Below, one piece after another: positions 25,577 to 34,057 of a stretch of 64,000 bases of DNA (within the stretch, counting starts at the first letter, position 1; each line of letters begins with the position of its first letter). The DNA lies in contig CALGAN010000016.1 of assembly GCA_937951875.1 (NCBI GenBank), forward strand, positions 110,593 to 174,592, read 5' to 3'. The translations under genes were made by a program, and so were the position numbers. The notes beneath the pieces are model-generated. The model was not told the origin of the DNA. It was given only the letters and a program-made list of their open reading frames with translations, and did not search any database. This stretch comes from an uncultured Alkalilimnicola sp. (lineage in GTDB: Bacteria; Pseudomonadota; Gammaproteobacteria; Nitrococcales; AK92).

Positions 25577-26158
25577 TCAGTCGATCAGCTCGAACAGCCG
25601 CACCACCTTGCGCACGCCCTGCGTGCGTCGCACCTGATCGCTCACCTTCTCGGCCTCTTCGCGGGTCACCAGGCCCATCAGATAGACCGTGCCGGCTTCG
25701 GTGACGATCTTCACCCGGGTCGGATCGAAGCCTTCGATGTCGACGCCGAGCAGGCTGGATTTGGCGGCGGTGGTGATCAGCGCGTCGTTGCTGCGCGACG
25801 CCAGCGAGCTCGGCGCCGAGATCACCAACTCGTTGTGCACCTGCCGCACCTTCTCGTGCTCGCGCGCATACTGCGCGGCGCGCAGCCCCAGTTCCCGAGT
25901 CGGCACCTCGCCAGTCAGCAGCACGATCTGGTTGTAGCTGGTGACGCTGATGTGGGTGTCGTCGCCGAAATCCTTGTCCCGGGCGAGCCGATCGTAGAGC
26001 GTCGCCTCGATGAGCTGATCCTGGAGCACGGCCGAGGCAGTGCGCCGATCGTGAGCGACCGCCACGCCGGCGGCCGCGCCTCCCACCACCAGCGGCACGC
26101 AGCCAGCCAGCGCTCCAGCCAGTACGGTCATGGCGAGAGCGGCGGTAGCGATACGCAT
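25577..26158 (-). CDS. dolP: Outer-membrane BON-domain lipoprotein DolP (YraP)
   Basis: A 193-residue lipoprotein. The signal peptide ends in the lipobox LAGC, and two BON domains follow (about 45-115 and 125-190) with the GEVPTRELGLRAAQYAREHEKVRQVHN and GTVYLMGLVTREEAE blocks. DolP binds anionic phospholipid and supports outer-membrane integrity and BAM function. The ATG at 26158 is chosen because GGAG lies 8 nt upstream, whereas the ATG at 26164 is too close to it. It is the last gene of the lpoA-yraN-diaA-dolP cluster. Confidence 0.92.
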   Translation of the reverse strand: MRIATAALAMTVLAGALAGCVPLVVGGAAAGVAVAHDRRTASAVLQDQLIEATLYDRLARDKDFGDDTHISVTSYNQIVLLTGEVPTRELGLRAAQYAREHEKVRQVHNELVISAPSSLASRSNDALITTAAKSSLLGVDIEGFDPTRVKIVTEAGTVYLMGLVTREEAEKVSDQVRRTQGVRKVVRLFELID

Positions 26159-26163
26159 ACGCA

Positions 26164-26754
26164 TTACTCCGGGTTGAACAGATATTGATCGATCAAATCG
26201 CATAGGCAGTGGATGACCAGGAGATGGACTTCCTGGATGCGGGCCGTGACGGTGGCCGGAACCCGGATCTCCACATCGTCGGGGGTGAGCAGCGTCGCCA
26301 TCGCGCCGCCCTCGCGCCCGGTCAGCGCCACCACGCGCATGTCCCGTGCGTGCGCGGCGTCGATGGCGGAGACCACGTTCGGGGAGTTGCCGCTGGTGCT
26401 GATCGCCAACAGCACGTCGCCGGGCCGGCCCAGTGCCCGCACCTGCTTGGCGAATACGTCGCGGTAACTGTAGTCGTTGGCGATCGAGGTCAGGGTCGAG
26501 CTATCGGTGGTTAGCGCCACCGCCGGTAGACCCGGCCGTTCCATCTCGAAGCGGTTGAGCAGTTCCGATGAGAAGTGCTGCGCGTCCGCCGCCGAGCCGC
26601 CATTGCCGCAGCTGAGGATCTTGCCTTCCTCATGCAGGCAGTGGGCCATGATTTCGGCGGCGCGGACCACCACGCCAACCAGCTGGTCCATCGCCATCTG
26701 CTTGGTGCGGATGCTTTCGTGGAAGTGCTGTATCACTCGCTCGTGCGGATCCAT
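26164..26754 (-). CDS. diaA: SIS-domain replication-initiation regulator DiaA
   Basis: A 196-residue SIS-domain protein very close to E. coli DiaA, which binds DnaA and promotes its assembly at oriC. Shared blocks are GKILSCGNGGSAADAQHFSSELLNRFEMERP, QVRALGRPGDVLLAISTSGNS and ARIQEVHLLVIHCLCDLID. GmhA (sedoheptulose-7-phosphate isomerase) is the closest alternative, but the yraN-yraO-yraP neighbourhood supports DiaA. It lies 5 nt upstream of the chosen dolP start. Confidence 0.85.
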   Translation of the reverse strand: MDPHERVIQHFHESIRTKQMAMDQLVGVVVRAAEIMAHCLHEEGKILSCGNGGSAADAQHFSSELLNRFEMERPGLPAVALTTDSSTLTSIANDYSYRDVFAKQVRALGRPGDVLLAISTSGNSPNVVSAIDAAHARDMRVVALTGREGGAMATLLTPDDVEIRVPATVTARIQEVHLLVIHCLCDLIDQYLFNPE

Positions 26755-26779
26755 GGGGTTCCTTTCGGCTATCGCTCGT

Positions 26780-27157
26780 TCAGCCGGCGTCGAAGGCGCC
26801 GGGAATCCAGGTCAAGTTATCGTCGCCGTCGACGCTCACCACATCGAAGCGGCAGGGCGGCAGGCGCGGCTGGTTCTGCAGGTAGTGCTGCGCGGCCGCC
26901 ACCAGCCGTCGAATCTTGCGCCGGTCGACGCTGTCGGCGCCGCTGCCGAAACCGCCGTGCCGGCGCTCCCGCACCTCGACGAACACCAGGGTGGCGCCGT
27001 CGCGCATGATCAGGTCGATTTCGCCCAGACGGCAGCGGTAGTTGCGCTCCAGCAGCTGCAACCCGGCCCGCGTCAGATGAGCGGCGGCCAGCCGCTCGGC
27101 CCGTTCACCGCGGCGCAATCGCATCCGCCGGGCCCGGCCCGAAGGGACCGCCGACAT
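26780..27157 (-). CDS. yraN: UPF0102 endonuclease-like protein YraN
   Basis: A 125-residue YraN/UPF0102 protein with a PD-(D/E)XK-like nuclease core: GERAERLAAAHLTRAGLQLLERNYRCRLGEIDLIMRD, then LVFVEVRERR, where arginine stands in place of the usual lysine. The biological role is unproven. The ATG at 27157 overlaps lpoA by 53 nt; an ATG at 27124 would also be reasonable and matches the start of family conservation better. Confidence 0.85.
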   Translation of the reverse strand: MSAVPSGRARRMRLRRGERAERLAAAHLTRAGLQLLERNYRCRLGEIDLIMRDGATLVFVEVRERRHGGFGSGADSVDRRKIRRLVAAAQHYLQNQPRLPPCRFDVVSVDGDDNLTWIPGAFDAG

Positions 27158-29042
27158 TGACCACCGGCTGCGGACGCCCGCCGACGAAGCGCGCCGCCTG
27201 CAGCTGCCGGCGAATCCGTCCTTGCGCGTCCAGACTAAGCACTCCGCTGACGCCGTCTATCGACTCGCCCACATGTTGGCGCATTGCTTCCAGGTAGCCA
27301 ACCAAGCGGTAGGCGTCCATGCCGAACGCGTACAGGCGCGGGAACTGCGCCTGCGGCGGCGCCGGCTCCTCGGTCGTATCGGCAGTGGTGTCGTCGGGGC
27401 CGGGCTCGGGGGAGGGCTCGACAGCCTGGGTCAGCGACCACGGCATGTCGACGAACTCGATGCCGTCGAGATCGTGGTCACTGGTCGGGTTGGGGGTGCC
27501 GCTGTAGACGTGCGAGGTCGCCACCACCGGGACGTTCAGGGCGCGGAAGAACCGCAGCTGCGGCTGGATCAGCCGCGCCTCCCGCGGGAAGGCGCCGATG
27601 AAGATGGCGTCGATGTCGCCCCGGCGATACGGCTCGAACCGGATGTCGTTGCGCAGGGCCGCGCGCAGCTGGCGATAGCGCCGATCGCTGGCGTCGAGAT
27701 TGAGCAGGGCGCGGATCGGCTCGCTGAAGTCGGTGGCGCGCGGGTCGTAGCTTGCGGTTTCCAGCACGGTGCCCCCGCCGCTTTCCAGCCGCGCGGCGAA
27801 CGCGGCGCGGACGCGCGCGCCCCAGTCGCCTTCCGGGGTGAGAATCAGGATTCGCTGGTAGCCGCGCGCCAGCGCGTAGTCCGCGGCGGCCACCGCCTCG
27901 TCCTCCGGCGTCAAACCGAACTGATAGAGGCCGGGTGGCACGAACTGTCCTTCCGGCAAGGTGTTCAGCGCCAGCACCGGCACCGTCAGGCTAGGGGTGG
28001 CCGCGGTCAGGGCGATTAGCGCTTCCTTGGTGAGCGGTCCGATCACCAGCTCGGCGCCCTCGTGCACCGCCTGCTGGTAAGCGGACGACACGCGCTGGCC
28101 GTCATCCGGACCGATATCGAGGATCGAGACTTCGGGCTTCTCGCCTTCCGTGAGGTCGTGGGCGGCGCGGATGCCTTCCAGGATGGCCTGTGCCGGCGCC
28201 GCCAGCGGGCCGGTGAGCGGCAGCAGCACAGCGATCTTCTGGTACTGGCGCGGCTCGGCTTGCGCGCTGCGGTTCAGCAGCTCGGGCACGATCTCGGCGG
28301 ACGCCGGGTGCGCCGGATAGCGCTGTTGCCAGGCGTGGATGGCGTCGGCGAGGGCGCCGTTGAGGCGTTGGGTGCGGCTCAGAAACGCCAGCTCCAGCCA
28401 GCCACCGAAGAGGTCGGGTGGCGGCGGCATGAGCTCGCGCAAGTCCTCGAGCGGCACCTGTTCCAGCAGCGCCCACAGCTGGTGGCGATTGTCGGTCAGC
28501 TCGGCAGGGTCGGTGAGGAGCGGTTCGAGGTCGGCGCGCGCCTGCGCCGCCAGCAACGGTCGGTCGGTGGCCAGCACCAGCGCCCGCAGCCGCAGCCAAT
28601 CCCCCAGCAGCGCCGCCGGCGGCGCCGGCAGCCGGCCCAGGCGGGTCAGCGCGACCTCGTTTTGCCCGCTGTCGTGCAGGATGCGTATTTGCGCCAGCTC
28701 CCAGCGGTAACGCTCTTCCGCCGACAGCGCTTCCACCGGCAGTCGCGCCAGCAGGGCCGCCGCGCGGTCGGGCTGTCGCGCCTGCAGGCGCAGTTCGGCG
28801 GCGCGCAGCAGCAGGCTGGCGCGACGCTCGCCGGCGGTGTCGGCGGCGCGCTCCAGCCGCGCGGCGGCGCCGGCCGGATCGCCGGCGGCCAGAGCGGCAT
28901 CGGCCGCCGCTTCCGCCTCCGCGGCTGCGCTGGGCGGTTGCTGGACCGTGATCGGCTTGCCGGGGCGGGTGCCGCAGGCGGTCAGCGTCAGAGCCAGCGC
29001 GAAGGTCAGCAGGAGGGTTTTGGTACGGCGGCTCACATCCAT
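27105..29042 (-). CDS. lpoA: Penicillin-binding-protein activator lipoprotein LpoA
   Basis: A 645-residue lipoprotein. The signal peptide ends in the lipobox LTAC, then comes an Ala-rich TPR-like N-terminal domain (about 40-260), then a periplasmic-binding-protein-like domain from KIAVLLPLTGPLAAPAQAILEG (about 270) to the end. LpoA reaches from the outer membrane through the peptidoglycan to activate PBP1A. A Pro/Glu/Thr-rich insertion (PEPGPDDTTADTTEEP) interrupts the second domain near its end. It is divergent from rsmI. Confidence 0.93.
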   Translation of the reverse strand: MDVSRRTKTLLLTFALALTLTACGTRPGKPITVQQPPSAAAEAEAAADAALAAGDPAGAAARLERAADTAGERRASLLLRAAELRLQARQPDRAAALLARLPVEALSAEERYRWELAQIRILHDSGQNEVALTRLGRLPAPPAALLGDWLRLRALVLATDRPLLAAQARADLEPLLTDPAELTDNRHQLWALLEQVPLEDLRELMPPPPDLFGGWLELAFLSRTQRLNGALADAIHAWQQRYPAHPASAEIVPELLNRSAQAEPRQYQKIAVLLPLTGPLAAPAQAILEGIRAAHDLTEGEKPEVSILDIGPDDGQRVSSAYQQAVHEGAELVIGPLTKEALIALTAATPSLTVPVLALNTLPEGQFVPPGLYQFGLTPEDEAVAAADYALARGYQRILILTPEGDWGARVRAAFAARLESGGGTVLETASYDPRATDFSEPIRALLNLDASDRRYRQLRAALRNDIRFEPYRRGDIDAIFIGAFPREARLIQPQLRFFRALNVPVVATSHVYSGTPNPTSDHDLDGIEFVDMPWSLTQAVEPSPEPGPDDTTADTTEEPAPPQAQFPRLYAFGMDAYRLVGYLEAMRQHVGESIDGVSGVLSLDAQGRIRRQLQAARFVGGRPQPVVNVGGPFGPGPADAIAPR

Positions 29043-29139
29043 GGGTGGTTACTCCGGGAAGACGCACTAATATAACGCAGCCCGTCCCGGTCACCTGTTA
29101 GGCGAGCCGGGCAAGTCCGTTTGCCGCGAGGGGCGCTAC

Positions 29140-30006
29140 GTGTCGCATCAGGCTGGAGTTTTGTACGTCGTTGCCACGCCCATTGGCAATCTGGAGGATA
29201 TCAGCCCCCGCGCGCTGCGCGTGCTGGGCGAAGCCGACCTGATCGCCGCCGAGGATACCCGCCATTCCGCCAAGCTGCTGCAGCACTTCGGCATCGGCAC
29301 CCGCATGATCAGCTTGCACGAGCACAACGAGAGCCAGCAGCTCGGCGCGGTGTTGGACGCCGTGCTCGCCGGCGGTACGGTGGCGCTGATCAGCGATGCT
29401 GGCACGCCCTTGGTGAGCGATCCGGGCTACAAGCTGGTGCGCGAGGCTCACCGGCGGCGCATTCGAGTGGTGCCGGTGCCGGGGCCGAGCAGCGTTACCG
29501 CCGCGCTGTCGGCGGCCGGCTTGCCGACCGATCGCTTTGCCTTCGAGGGGTTTCTGCCGGCCAAAGCGGGGGCGCGGCGGCGGCTGTTGGAATCGCTGCG
29601 GGACGAGCCGCGCACCCTGGTGTTCTTCGAGGCTCCGCATCGTATTCGCGAGGCGCTGCAGGATCTGGCGGAGGTGTTCGGCGCGGAACGGGAGGCGGCC
29701 GTCGCCCGCGAGCTGACCAAGACTTTCGAGACCATCCGGCTAGCGCCGCTGGGGGAGCTGGCGGACTGGGTGGCGGGGGATGAAGACCAGCAGCGCGGCG
29801 AGTTCGTGGTGATGGTGGCCGGTCGGCGCGAGGTCGAGCCGAACGAGCGGGCGCTGGCGCAGGCCGAGCGGGTGCTGGTGGTGCTGCTGCGCGAGTTGCC
29901 GCTCAAGCAGGCGGCGAAACTGGCCGCGGAACTCACCGGTGTGGCCCGCAACGATCTGTATAAGCGCGCGCTCGAGATGAGTCGCGGCGACGACGCGGAG
30001 GCATGA
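29140..30006 (+). CDS. rsmI: 16S rRNA (cytidine1402-2'-O)-methyltransferase RsmI
   Basis: A 288-residue tetrapyrrole-methylase-fold enzyme. It begins LYVVATPIGNLEDISPRAL and carries LISDAGTPLVSDPGY, VPVPGPSSVTAALSAAGL and the EAPHRI motif. RsmI methylates C1402 of 16S rRNA together with RsmH, encoded 1.1 kb downstream. The start is a GTG preceded by GAGG. Its TGA stop forms the TG of the likely extended -10 element of rnpB. Confidence 0.95.
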   Translation: MSHQAGVLYVVATPIGNLEDISPRALRVLGEADLIAAEDTRHSAKLLQHFGIGTRMISLHEHNESQQLGAVLDAVLAGGTVALISDAGTPLVSDPGYKLVREAHRRRIRVVPVPGPSSVTAALSAAGLPTDRFAFEGFLPAKAGARRRLLESLRDEPRTLVFFEAPHRIREALQDLAEVFGAEREAAVARELTKTFETIRLAPLGELADWVAGDEDQQRGEFVVMVAGRREVEPNERALAQAERVLVVLLRELPLKQAAKLAAELTGVARNDLYKRALEMSRGDDAEA

Positions 30007-30012
30007 TAAGAT
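30004..30012 (+). promoter_or_regulatory. Extended -10 promoter of rnpB
   Basis: TGATAAGAT (30004-30012) fits the extended -10 pattern TGn-TAtaAT and lies 8 nt before the inferred 5' end of the RNase P RNA. The following ACGCGAC is a GC-rich discriminator. No good -35 hexamer is seen, which fits an extended -10 promoter. The TGA is also the rsmI stop codon. Confidence 0.55.
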
Positions 30013-30019
30013 ACGCGAC

Positions 30020-30367
30020 GGGAGTCGGTCGGACAGTCGCTGTGTCCTTCGGGGCATGGAGGAAAGTCCGGGCTCCACAGGGCGGAGTGCCAGGTAACGC
30101 CTGGGGGGCGTGAGCCCACGGAAAGTGCCACAGAAAACAGACCGCCGATGGCCTTCGGGCACAGGCAAGGGTGAAAAGGTGCGGTAAGAGCGCACCGCGC
30201 GGGTGGTAACACGCCGCGGCACGGTAAACCCCACTCGGAGCAAGACCAAATAGGGGAGCATTGGTGTGGCCCGCACTGCTCCCGGGTAGGTCGCTACAGG
30301 CGCACGGCGACGTGCGTCGCAGATGAATGGCTGTCCTCGACAGAACCCGGCTTATAGACTGACTCCC
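30020..30367 (+). ncRNA. rnpB: RNase P RNA (M1 RNA), bacterial type A
   Basis: The catalytic RNA of RNase P, which cuts 5' leaders from tRNA precursors. Conserved core segments are present: GAGGAAAGTCCGGGCTCC near the 5' end, AAGTGCCACAGAAAACAGACC, AAGGGTGAAAAGGTGCGGTAAGAGC and, near the 3' end, CGACAGAACCCGGCTTA. The ends are set by helix P1: GGGAGTCGGTC at the 5' end pairs with GACTGACTCCC at the 3' end with one G-U pair. Its place between rsmI and mraZ is typical. Confidence 0.95.
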
Positions 30368-30402
30368 ACCTTTTCCCATCTCGGGTGACATCCCCGAAAC
30401 AC

Positions 30403-30434
30403 GCGGGCGCTCAGGGCGCCCGCTTTCGTTTTTC
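30403..30434 (+). terminator. Rho-independent terminator of rnpB
   Basis: An 8-bp GC stem (GCGGGCGC at 30403-30410, GCGCCCGC at 30416-30423, loop TCAGG) is followed by TTTCGTTTTTC. It isolates rnpB from the mraZ promoter that follows. Confidence 0.85.
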
Positions 30435-30571
30435 AGCCCCGACATCATTAATTTTTCCTAACCCTGTGATTTGCAAATCGAAAGCGACGGATATCCGACG
30501 CTTGTTGCGGTCCATTCTGCCCCACTGCGCTAAGTGTTTGTTAGCAAAGACAGAATTAGCTGTTCCCTCGC

Positions 30572-30601
30572 TTGACAAGGCTTTGGGGCGGTACCTATAG
30601 T
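30572..30601 (+). promoter_or_regulatory. Sigma-70 promoter of the dcw cluster (Pmra)
   Basis: A perfect -35 TTGACA (30572-30577) and a near-perfect -10 TATAGT (30596-30601) are 18 nt apart, placing transcription start near 30608. This is the strongest promoter match in the window. It sits 58 nt before the mraZ start codon and immediately upstream of MraZ-type repeats. Confidence 0.85.
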
Positions 30602-30610
30602 GTCGTCGAG

Positions 30611-30635
30611 TGGGACGAAGTGGAAAAAAATGGAT
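30611..30635 (+). promoter_or_regulatory. MraZ operator: three direct repeats
   Basis: TGGGA (30611), TGGAA (30621) and TGGAT (30631) recur exactly every 10 nt with 5-nt spacers. That is the layout of the MraZ binding site (repeats of TGGGN) described in E. coli and other bacteria. Placed just after the transcription start, they should let MraZ repress its own operon. Only the first repeat matches the consensus fully. Confidence 0.75.
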
Positions 30636-30658
30636 TTTCGCGGCGCGTAGGGGGCGGG

Positions 30659-31111
30659 GTGTTCCGAGGGGTCAGCCAACTCAACCTGGACGACAAGGGG
30701 CGCTTGACGCTGCCGAGTCGTTACAGGGACAGGCTGCAGGAATGCTGCAACGGTGATCTCGTCATAACCGTCGACCCGGACCATTGCCTGCTCATCTATC
30801 CGCTGCCGGAGTGGGAAGAGATTCAGCAGAAGCTGCAGCGCCTACCCAGCTTCAACCCCAAGACCCGAGGGCTGCAGCGTCTTCTGATCGGTCACGCCAC
30901 TGATGTGCCCATGGACAACAACGGACGGATCCTCGTGCCCCCCCCGCTCCGCGAGTTCGCCAACCTCAAGCGCAAGGTCGTGCTTGCCGGTCAAGGCAAC
31001 AAGTTCGAGTTGTGGGACGAGGACGCATGGAACGAGCGGCGTGAGCAGTGGTTGGCGGAGGCTGCGGAAAGCTTGGCCGATGCCACCGAACTCGAATCGC
31101 TGTCTCTGTAG
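30659..31111 (+). CDS. mraZ: Transcriptional regulator MraZ
   Basis: A 150-residue MraZ with two SpoVT/AbrB-like repeats: LDDKGRLTLPSRYRDRL (about 10-26) and MDNNGRILVPPPLREFA (about 85-101). It binds TGGGN repeats and represses the dcw cluster. The start is a GTG at 30659, giving the conserved FRGVSQLNLD N-terminus, with a purine-rich AGGGGGCGGG just upstream. An in-frame ATG at 30572 coincides with the promoter and is therefore rejected. rsmH follows after 3 nt. Confidence 0.94.
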   Translation: MFRGVSQLNLDDKGRLTLPSRYRDRLQECCNGDLVITVDPDHCLLIYPLPEWEEIQQKLQRLPSFNPKTRGLQRLLIGHATDVPMDNNGRILVPPPLREFANLKRKVVLAGQGNKFELWDEDAWNERREQWLAEAAESLADATELESLSL

Positions 31112-31114
31112 GTC

Positions 31115-32053
31115 ATGAACGAACAACCGACACACCGCTCGGTCCTGTTGGACGAAGCGGTGGCAGCATTGGCCGTCCGGCCCGACGGGCTGTACGTGGA
31201 TGGCACCTTCGGGCGCGGCGGCCACGCCGAGGCGATCCGCGCACGGCTGGGGCCGCAAGGACGGTTGTGGTTGATCGACCAGGACCCGGCCGCCGTCGAT
31301 GAGGCGCGCCGCCGGTTCGGGGACGATCCGCGTTGCTTGGTGTGGCACGGCTCCTTCGCCGGCATTCGTACGCTGGCCGAGGAGCAGGGGTGCCTGGGGC
31401 GAATAGACGGGCTGCTGCTGGATTTGGGCGTGTCCTCGCCGCAGCTCGACGAACCTGAGCGGGGGTTCAGTTTTATGCGCGACGGACCGCTGGACATGCG
31501 CATGGACACCACGCGCGGCATGACGGCGGCGGAGTGGCTGGCGAGCGCCGAGCTCGGCGAGATCATCGCCGTGCTGCGCGATTACGGCGAGGAGCGTTTC
31601 GCGCCGAGGATCGCACGGGCGATCGTCGCGCGGCGGGAGACCGGCCAGCCGCTCGCTACCACCCGCGAGCTCGCCGAGCTGATCGCCGAAGCGGTGCCGA
31701 CCAGGGAGAAGGGCAAGCATCCGGCCACCCGCAGCTTTCAGGCGATACGGATTTTCATCAACAGGGAATTGGAAGCCTTGTCTCGGATTCTGGCGGACGC
31801 CTGTGATCTCTTGGCCCCTCACGGCCGGTTGGCGGTGATCAGCTTTCATTCGCTGGAGGACCGAATGGTCAAGCGTTTCATGCGCGATAAGTCCAGCGTC
31901 GGGTACCTGCCGCCCGGTGTGCCGATCGTTCCGGATGAGCTCAAGCCGAAGTTGGCGCTGGTGGGCAAGGCCATCCGCCCGAGCGAGACGGAAGTGGCGG
32001 CCAACCCGCGTGCGCGCAGCGCGGTGTTGCGGGTGGCGGAGCGGCTGCCGTGA
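31115..32053 (+). CDS. rsmH: 16S rRNA (cytosine1402-N4)-methyltransferase RsmH
   Basis: A 312-residue SAM-dependent methyltransferase (MraW). Visible are HRSVLLDEAVAAL, the SAM-binding VDGTFGRGGHAEAI, LLLDLGVSSPQLDEPERGFSF, ATRSFQAIRIFINRELE and VISFHSLEDRMVKRF. It methylates N4 of C1402, the same nucleotide that RsmI modifies on the ribose. The stop overlaps the ftsL start by 4 nt. Confidence 0.97.
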   Translation: MNEQPTHRSVLLDEAVAALAVRPDGLYVDGTFGRGGHAEAIRARLGPQGRLWLIDQDPAAVDEARRRFGDDPRCLVWHGSFAGIRTLAEEQGCLGRIDGLLLDLGVSSPQLDEPERGFSFMRDGPLDMRMDTTRGMTAAEWLASAELGEIIAVLRDYGEERFAPRIARAIVARRETGQPLATTRELAELIAEAVPTREKGKHPATRSFQAIRIFINRELEALSRILADACDLLAPHGRLAVISFHSLEDRMVKRFMRDKSSVGYLPPGVPIVPDELKPKLALVGKAIRPSETEVAANPRARSAVLRVAERLP

Positions 32054-32319
32054 GGCCGCTGACCATGGTGAACGGTGCGTTGCTATTGGCGGTGCTCGGT
32101 TCGGCTCTTGGGGTGGTTTATGTCCAGCATCAGAGCCGCCGGCTGTTCGTGGAGTCGCAGGAGCTGCAGCGGGAGGCCGATCGGCTCGGCGTCGAATGGA
32201 ACATGCTGCAACTCGAACAGGCGGCGTGGGCCAGCCATGGCCGCATCGAGCGGCTAGCCCGCGAGCGCCTCGACATGCGGATTCCGTCGCGGGATGACGT
32301 GGTGATCCTCAGACAATAG
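32050..32319 (+). CDS. ftsL: Cell division protein FtsL
   Basis: An 89-residue bitopic protein with one transmembrane segment near the N-terminus (about 7-24) and a periplasmic heptad-like coiled coil (QELQREADRLGVEWNMLQLEQAAW). FtsL forms a trimer with FtsB and FtsQ that activates FtsWI at the septum. Sequence conservation is low in this family; the position between rsmH and ftsI and the topology make the call. Confidence 0.9.
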   Translation: MRPLTMVNGALLLAVLGSALGVVYVQHQSRRLFVESQELQREADRLGVEWNMLQLEQAAWASHGRIERLARERLDMRIPSRDDVVILRQ

Positions 32320-32332
32320 GCAAGAACGACAC

Positions 32333-34057
32333 GTGCTGCGAGACGCGCAAAAAGACAAGCCGAGCATCCTGCCGCTGTGGCGGCCGGCGGTGCTGCTGCT
32401 TGCCCTGGGGGGGCTGGCGGCGGGGCTGGTGGTGCGTGCGTTCGATCTGCAGGTGCTGGATAAGCAGTTCCTGCTCGATCAGGGGCAGCAGCGGCACTTG
32501 CGCGTGGTGGAAATCCCCGCCCATCGCGGTGTCATCTCCGATCGCAACGGCGAGCCGCTGGCCATCAGCTCGCCGGTGGACTCGGTATGGGCCGATCCGA
32601 GCCGGCTGGTGACGGCTCTGGATCGTGTTCCGGAGCTGGCCAAGCTGCTGGAGCTCGACGCGCGCGTGCTCGCGCGCCGCATCCAGGAGCGCAGCGACAA
32701 GGAGTTCCTGTATCTCAAGCGTCATGTCACGCCCGAGCTGGCGGCGCGGGTCATGGATCTGCAGCTGCCGGGCGTGAGCCTGCAGCGCGAGTACCGTCGT
32801 TTCTACCCCGCCGGCGAGGTGGCCGCGCACGTGGTTGGTTTCACCAATATCGACGACCACGGGCAGGAAGGCGTCGAGCTGGCCTATGACGATTGGCTGC
32901 GGGGCGAGCCCGGCGCCAAGCGGGTCATCAAGGACCGGCTCGGGCGGGTGATCGAGGACGTCGAGAGCATTCGCGCGCCGCAGCCGGGCAGGCCGCTGAC
33001 CCTGAGCATCGATCGCCGCCTGCAATACCTGGCCTACCGCGAGCTCAAGGCGGCGGTGCAGGAGCAAGGCGCGCGCGGCGGCTCGCTGGTGCTGCTCGAC
33101 GCCGCCACCGGCGAAGTGCTGGCGATGGTCAACCAGCCGGCCTACAACCCGAACAACCGCACTGAGATCAATCCGCAGTCGCTGCGCAACCGCGCCGTCA
33201 CCGACGTCTACGAGCCCGGTTCGACCGTCAAGCCGTTCACCGTGGTGGCAGCCCTGGAGTCCGGGCGTTATCGGCCGGACTCCATGATCGACACCGGTCC
33301 GGGCTTCATGACGGTAGGCCGTTTCACCATCAAGGACACGCGGCCGCTGGGGCGCATCGATCTCACCACGCTGCTGCAGAAATCGAGCAACGTCGCGTCC
33401 GCGCGGATCGGCTTGGACTTGCCGCCGGAGGCCGTTTGGGGGCTGCTGGCGCGCGTGGGGTTCGGTCAGGCGACCGGCGCCGGTTTTCCCGGCGAGGCCG
33501 TCGGCGCGCTGCCGCCGAAGCCGCCTCGCTACGAATCGGAGCGCGCCGCCTTGTCCTACGGCTACGGGGTGTCCGCCACCCCGTTGCAGTTGGCCCACGC
33601 CTACACCGTGCTGGCGGCCGACGGAGTGCGTCGGCCGATTTCGTTCCTGGCGGTGTCCGAGCCACCGCCGGGCGAACAGGTGCTCGATCCGCAGATCGTG
33701 CGGCGGGTGCGCGCCATGATGGAAACGGTGGTGTCCGACGGCGGCACCGCGCCGACCGCGCGAGTGCACGGCTATCGGGTTGCTGGCAAGACCGGCACCG
33801 TGCGCAAGGCCGGTCGCGGCGGCTATGTGGATAGCGCTTACGTGTCGTTCTTCGCGGGCATGGCCCCGGCCAGCAAACCGCGGCTGGTGATGGTGGTGAT
33901 GATCGACGAACCGCACGCCGACTCCTATTACGCCGGGCGGGTGTCGGCGCCGGTGTTCGCCCGGGTGATGGCCGGCGCGTTGCGGTTGCTGAACGTCGCG
34001 CCCGATGACCTACCGGCCTCGGGCGCGCTGGTGGCGGCCAACGGGGGGCTGCGCTGA
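32333..34057 (+). CDS. ftsI: Septal transpeptidase FtsI (PBP3)
   Basis: A 574-residue class B penicillin-binding protein. A transmembrane anchor (about 18-38) is followed by the PBP dimerisation domain (HRGVISDRNGEPLAISSPVDSVW) and the transpeptidase domain with active-site S297 in PGSTVKPF, S351 in SSN and K486 in KTGT. It cross-links septal peptidoglycan with FtsW and is the target of aztreonam-type beta-lactams. The start is GTG at 32333. The stop overlaps the murE ATG (TGATG). Confidence 0.96.
   Translation: MLRDAQKDKPSILPLWRPAVLLLALGGLAAGLVVRAFDLQVLDKQFLLDQGQQRHLRVVEIPAHRGVISDRNGEPLAISSPVDSVWADPSRLVTALDRVPELAKLLELDARVLARRIQERSDKEFLYLKRHVTPELAARVMDLQLPGVSLQREYRRFYPAGEVAAHVVGFTNIDDHGQEGVELAYDDWLRGEPGAKRVIKDRLGRVIEDVESIRAPQPGRPLTLSIDRRLQYLAYRELKAAVQEQGARGGSLVLLDAATGEVLAMVNQPAYNPNNRTEINPQSLRNRAVTDVYEPGSTVKPFTVVAALESGRYRPDSMIDTGPGFMTVGRFTIKDTRPLGRIDLTTLLQKSSNVASARIGLDLPPEAVWGLLARVGFGQATGAGFPGEAVGALPPKPPRYESERAALSYGYGVSATPLQLAHAYTVLAADGVRRPISFLAVSEPPPGEQVLDPQIVRRVRAMMETVVSDGGTAPTARVHGYRVAGKTGTVRKAGRGGYVDSAYVSFFAGMAPASKPRLVMVVMIDEPHADSYYAGRVSAPVFARVMAGALRLLNVAPDDLPASGALVAANGGLR

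Noticed and set aside
32309..33916. 535-codon minus-strand frame opposite ftsI
   Set aside because: His/Arg/Gln-rich low-complexity translation typical of antisense frames in GC-rich DNA; ftsI on the plus strand is complete.
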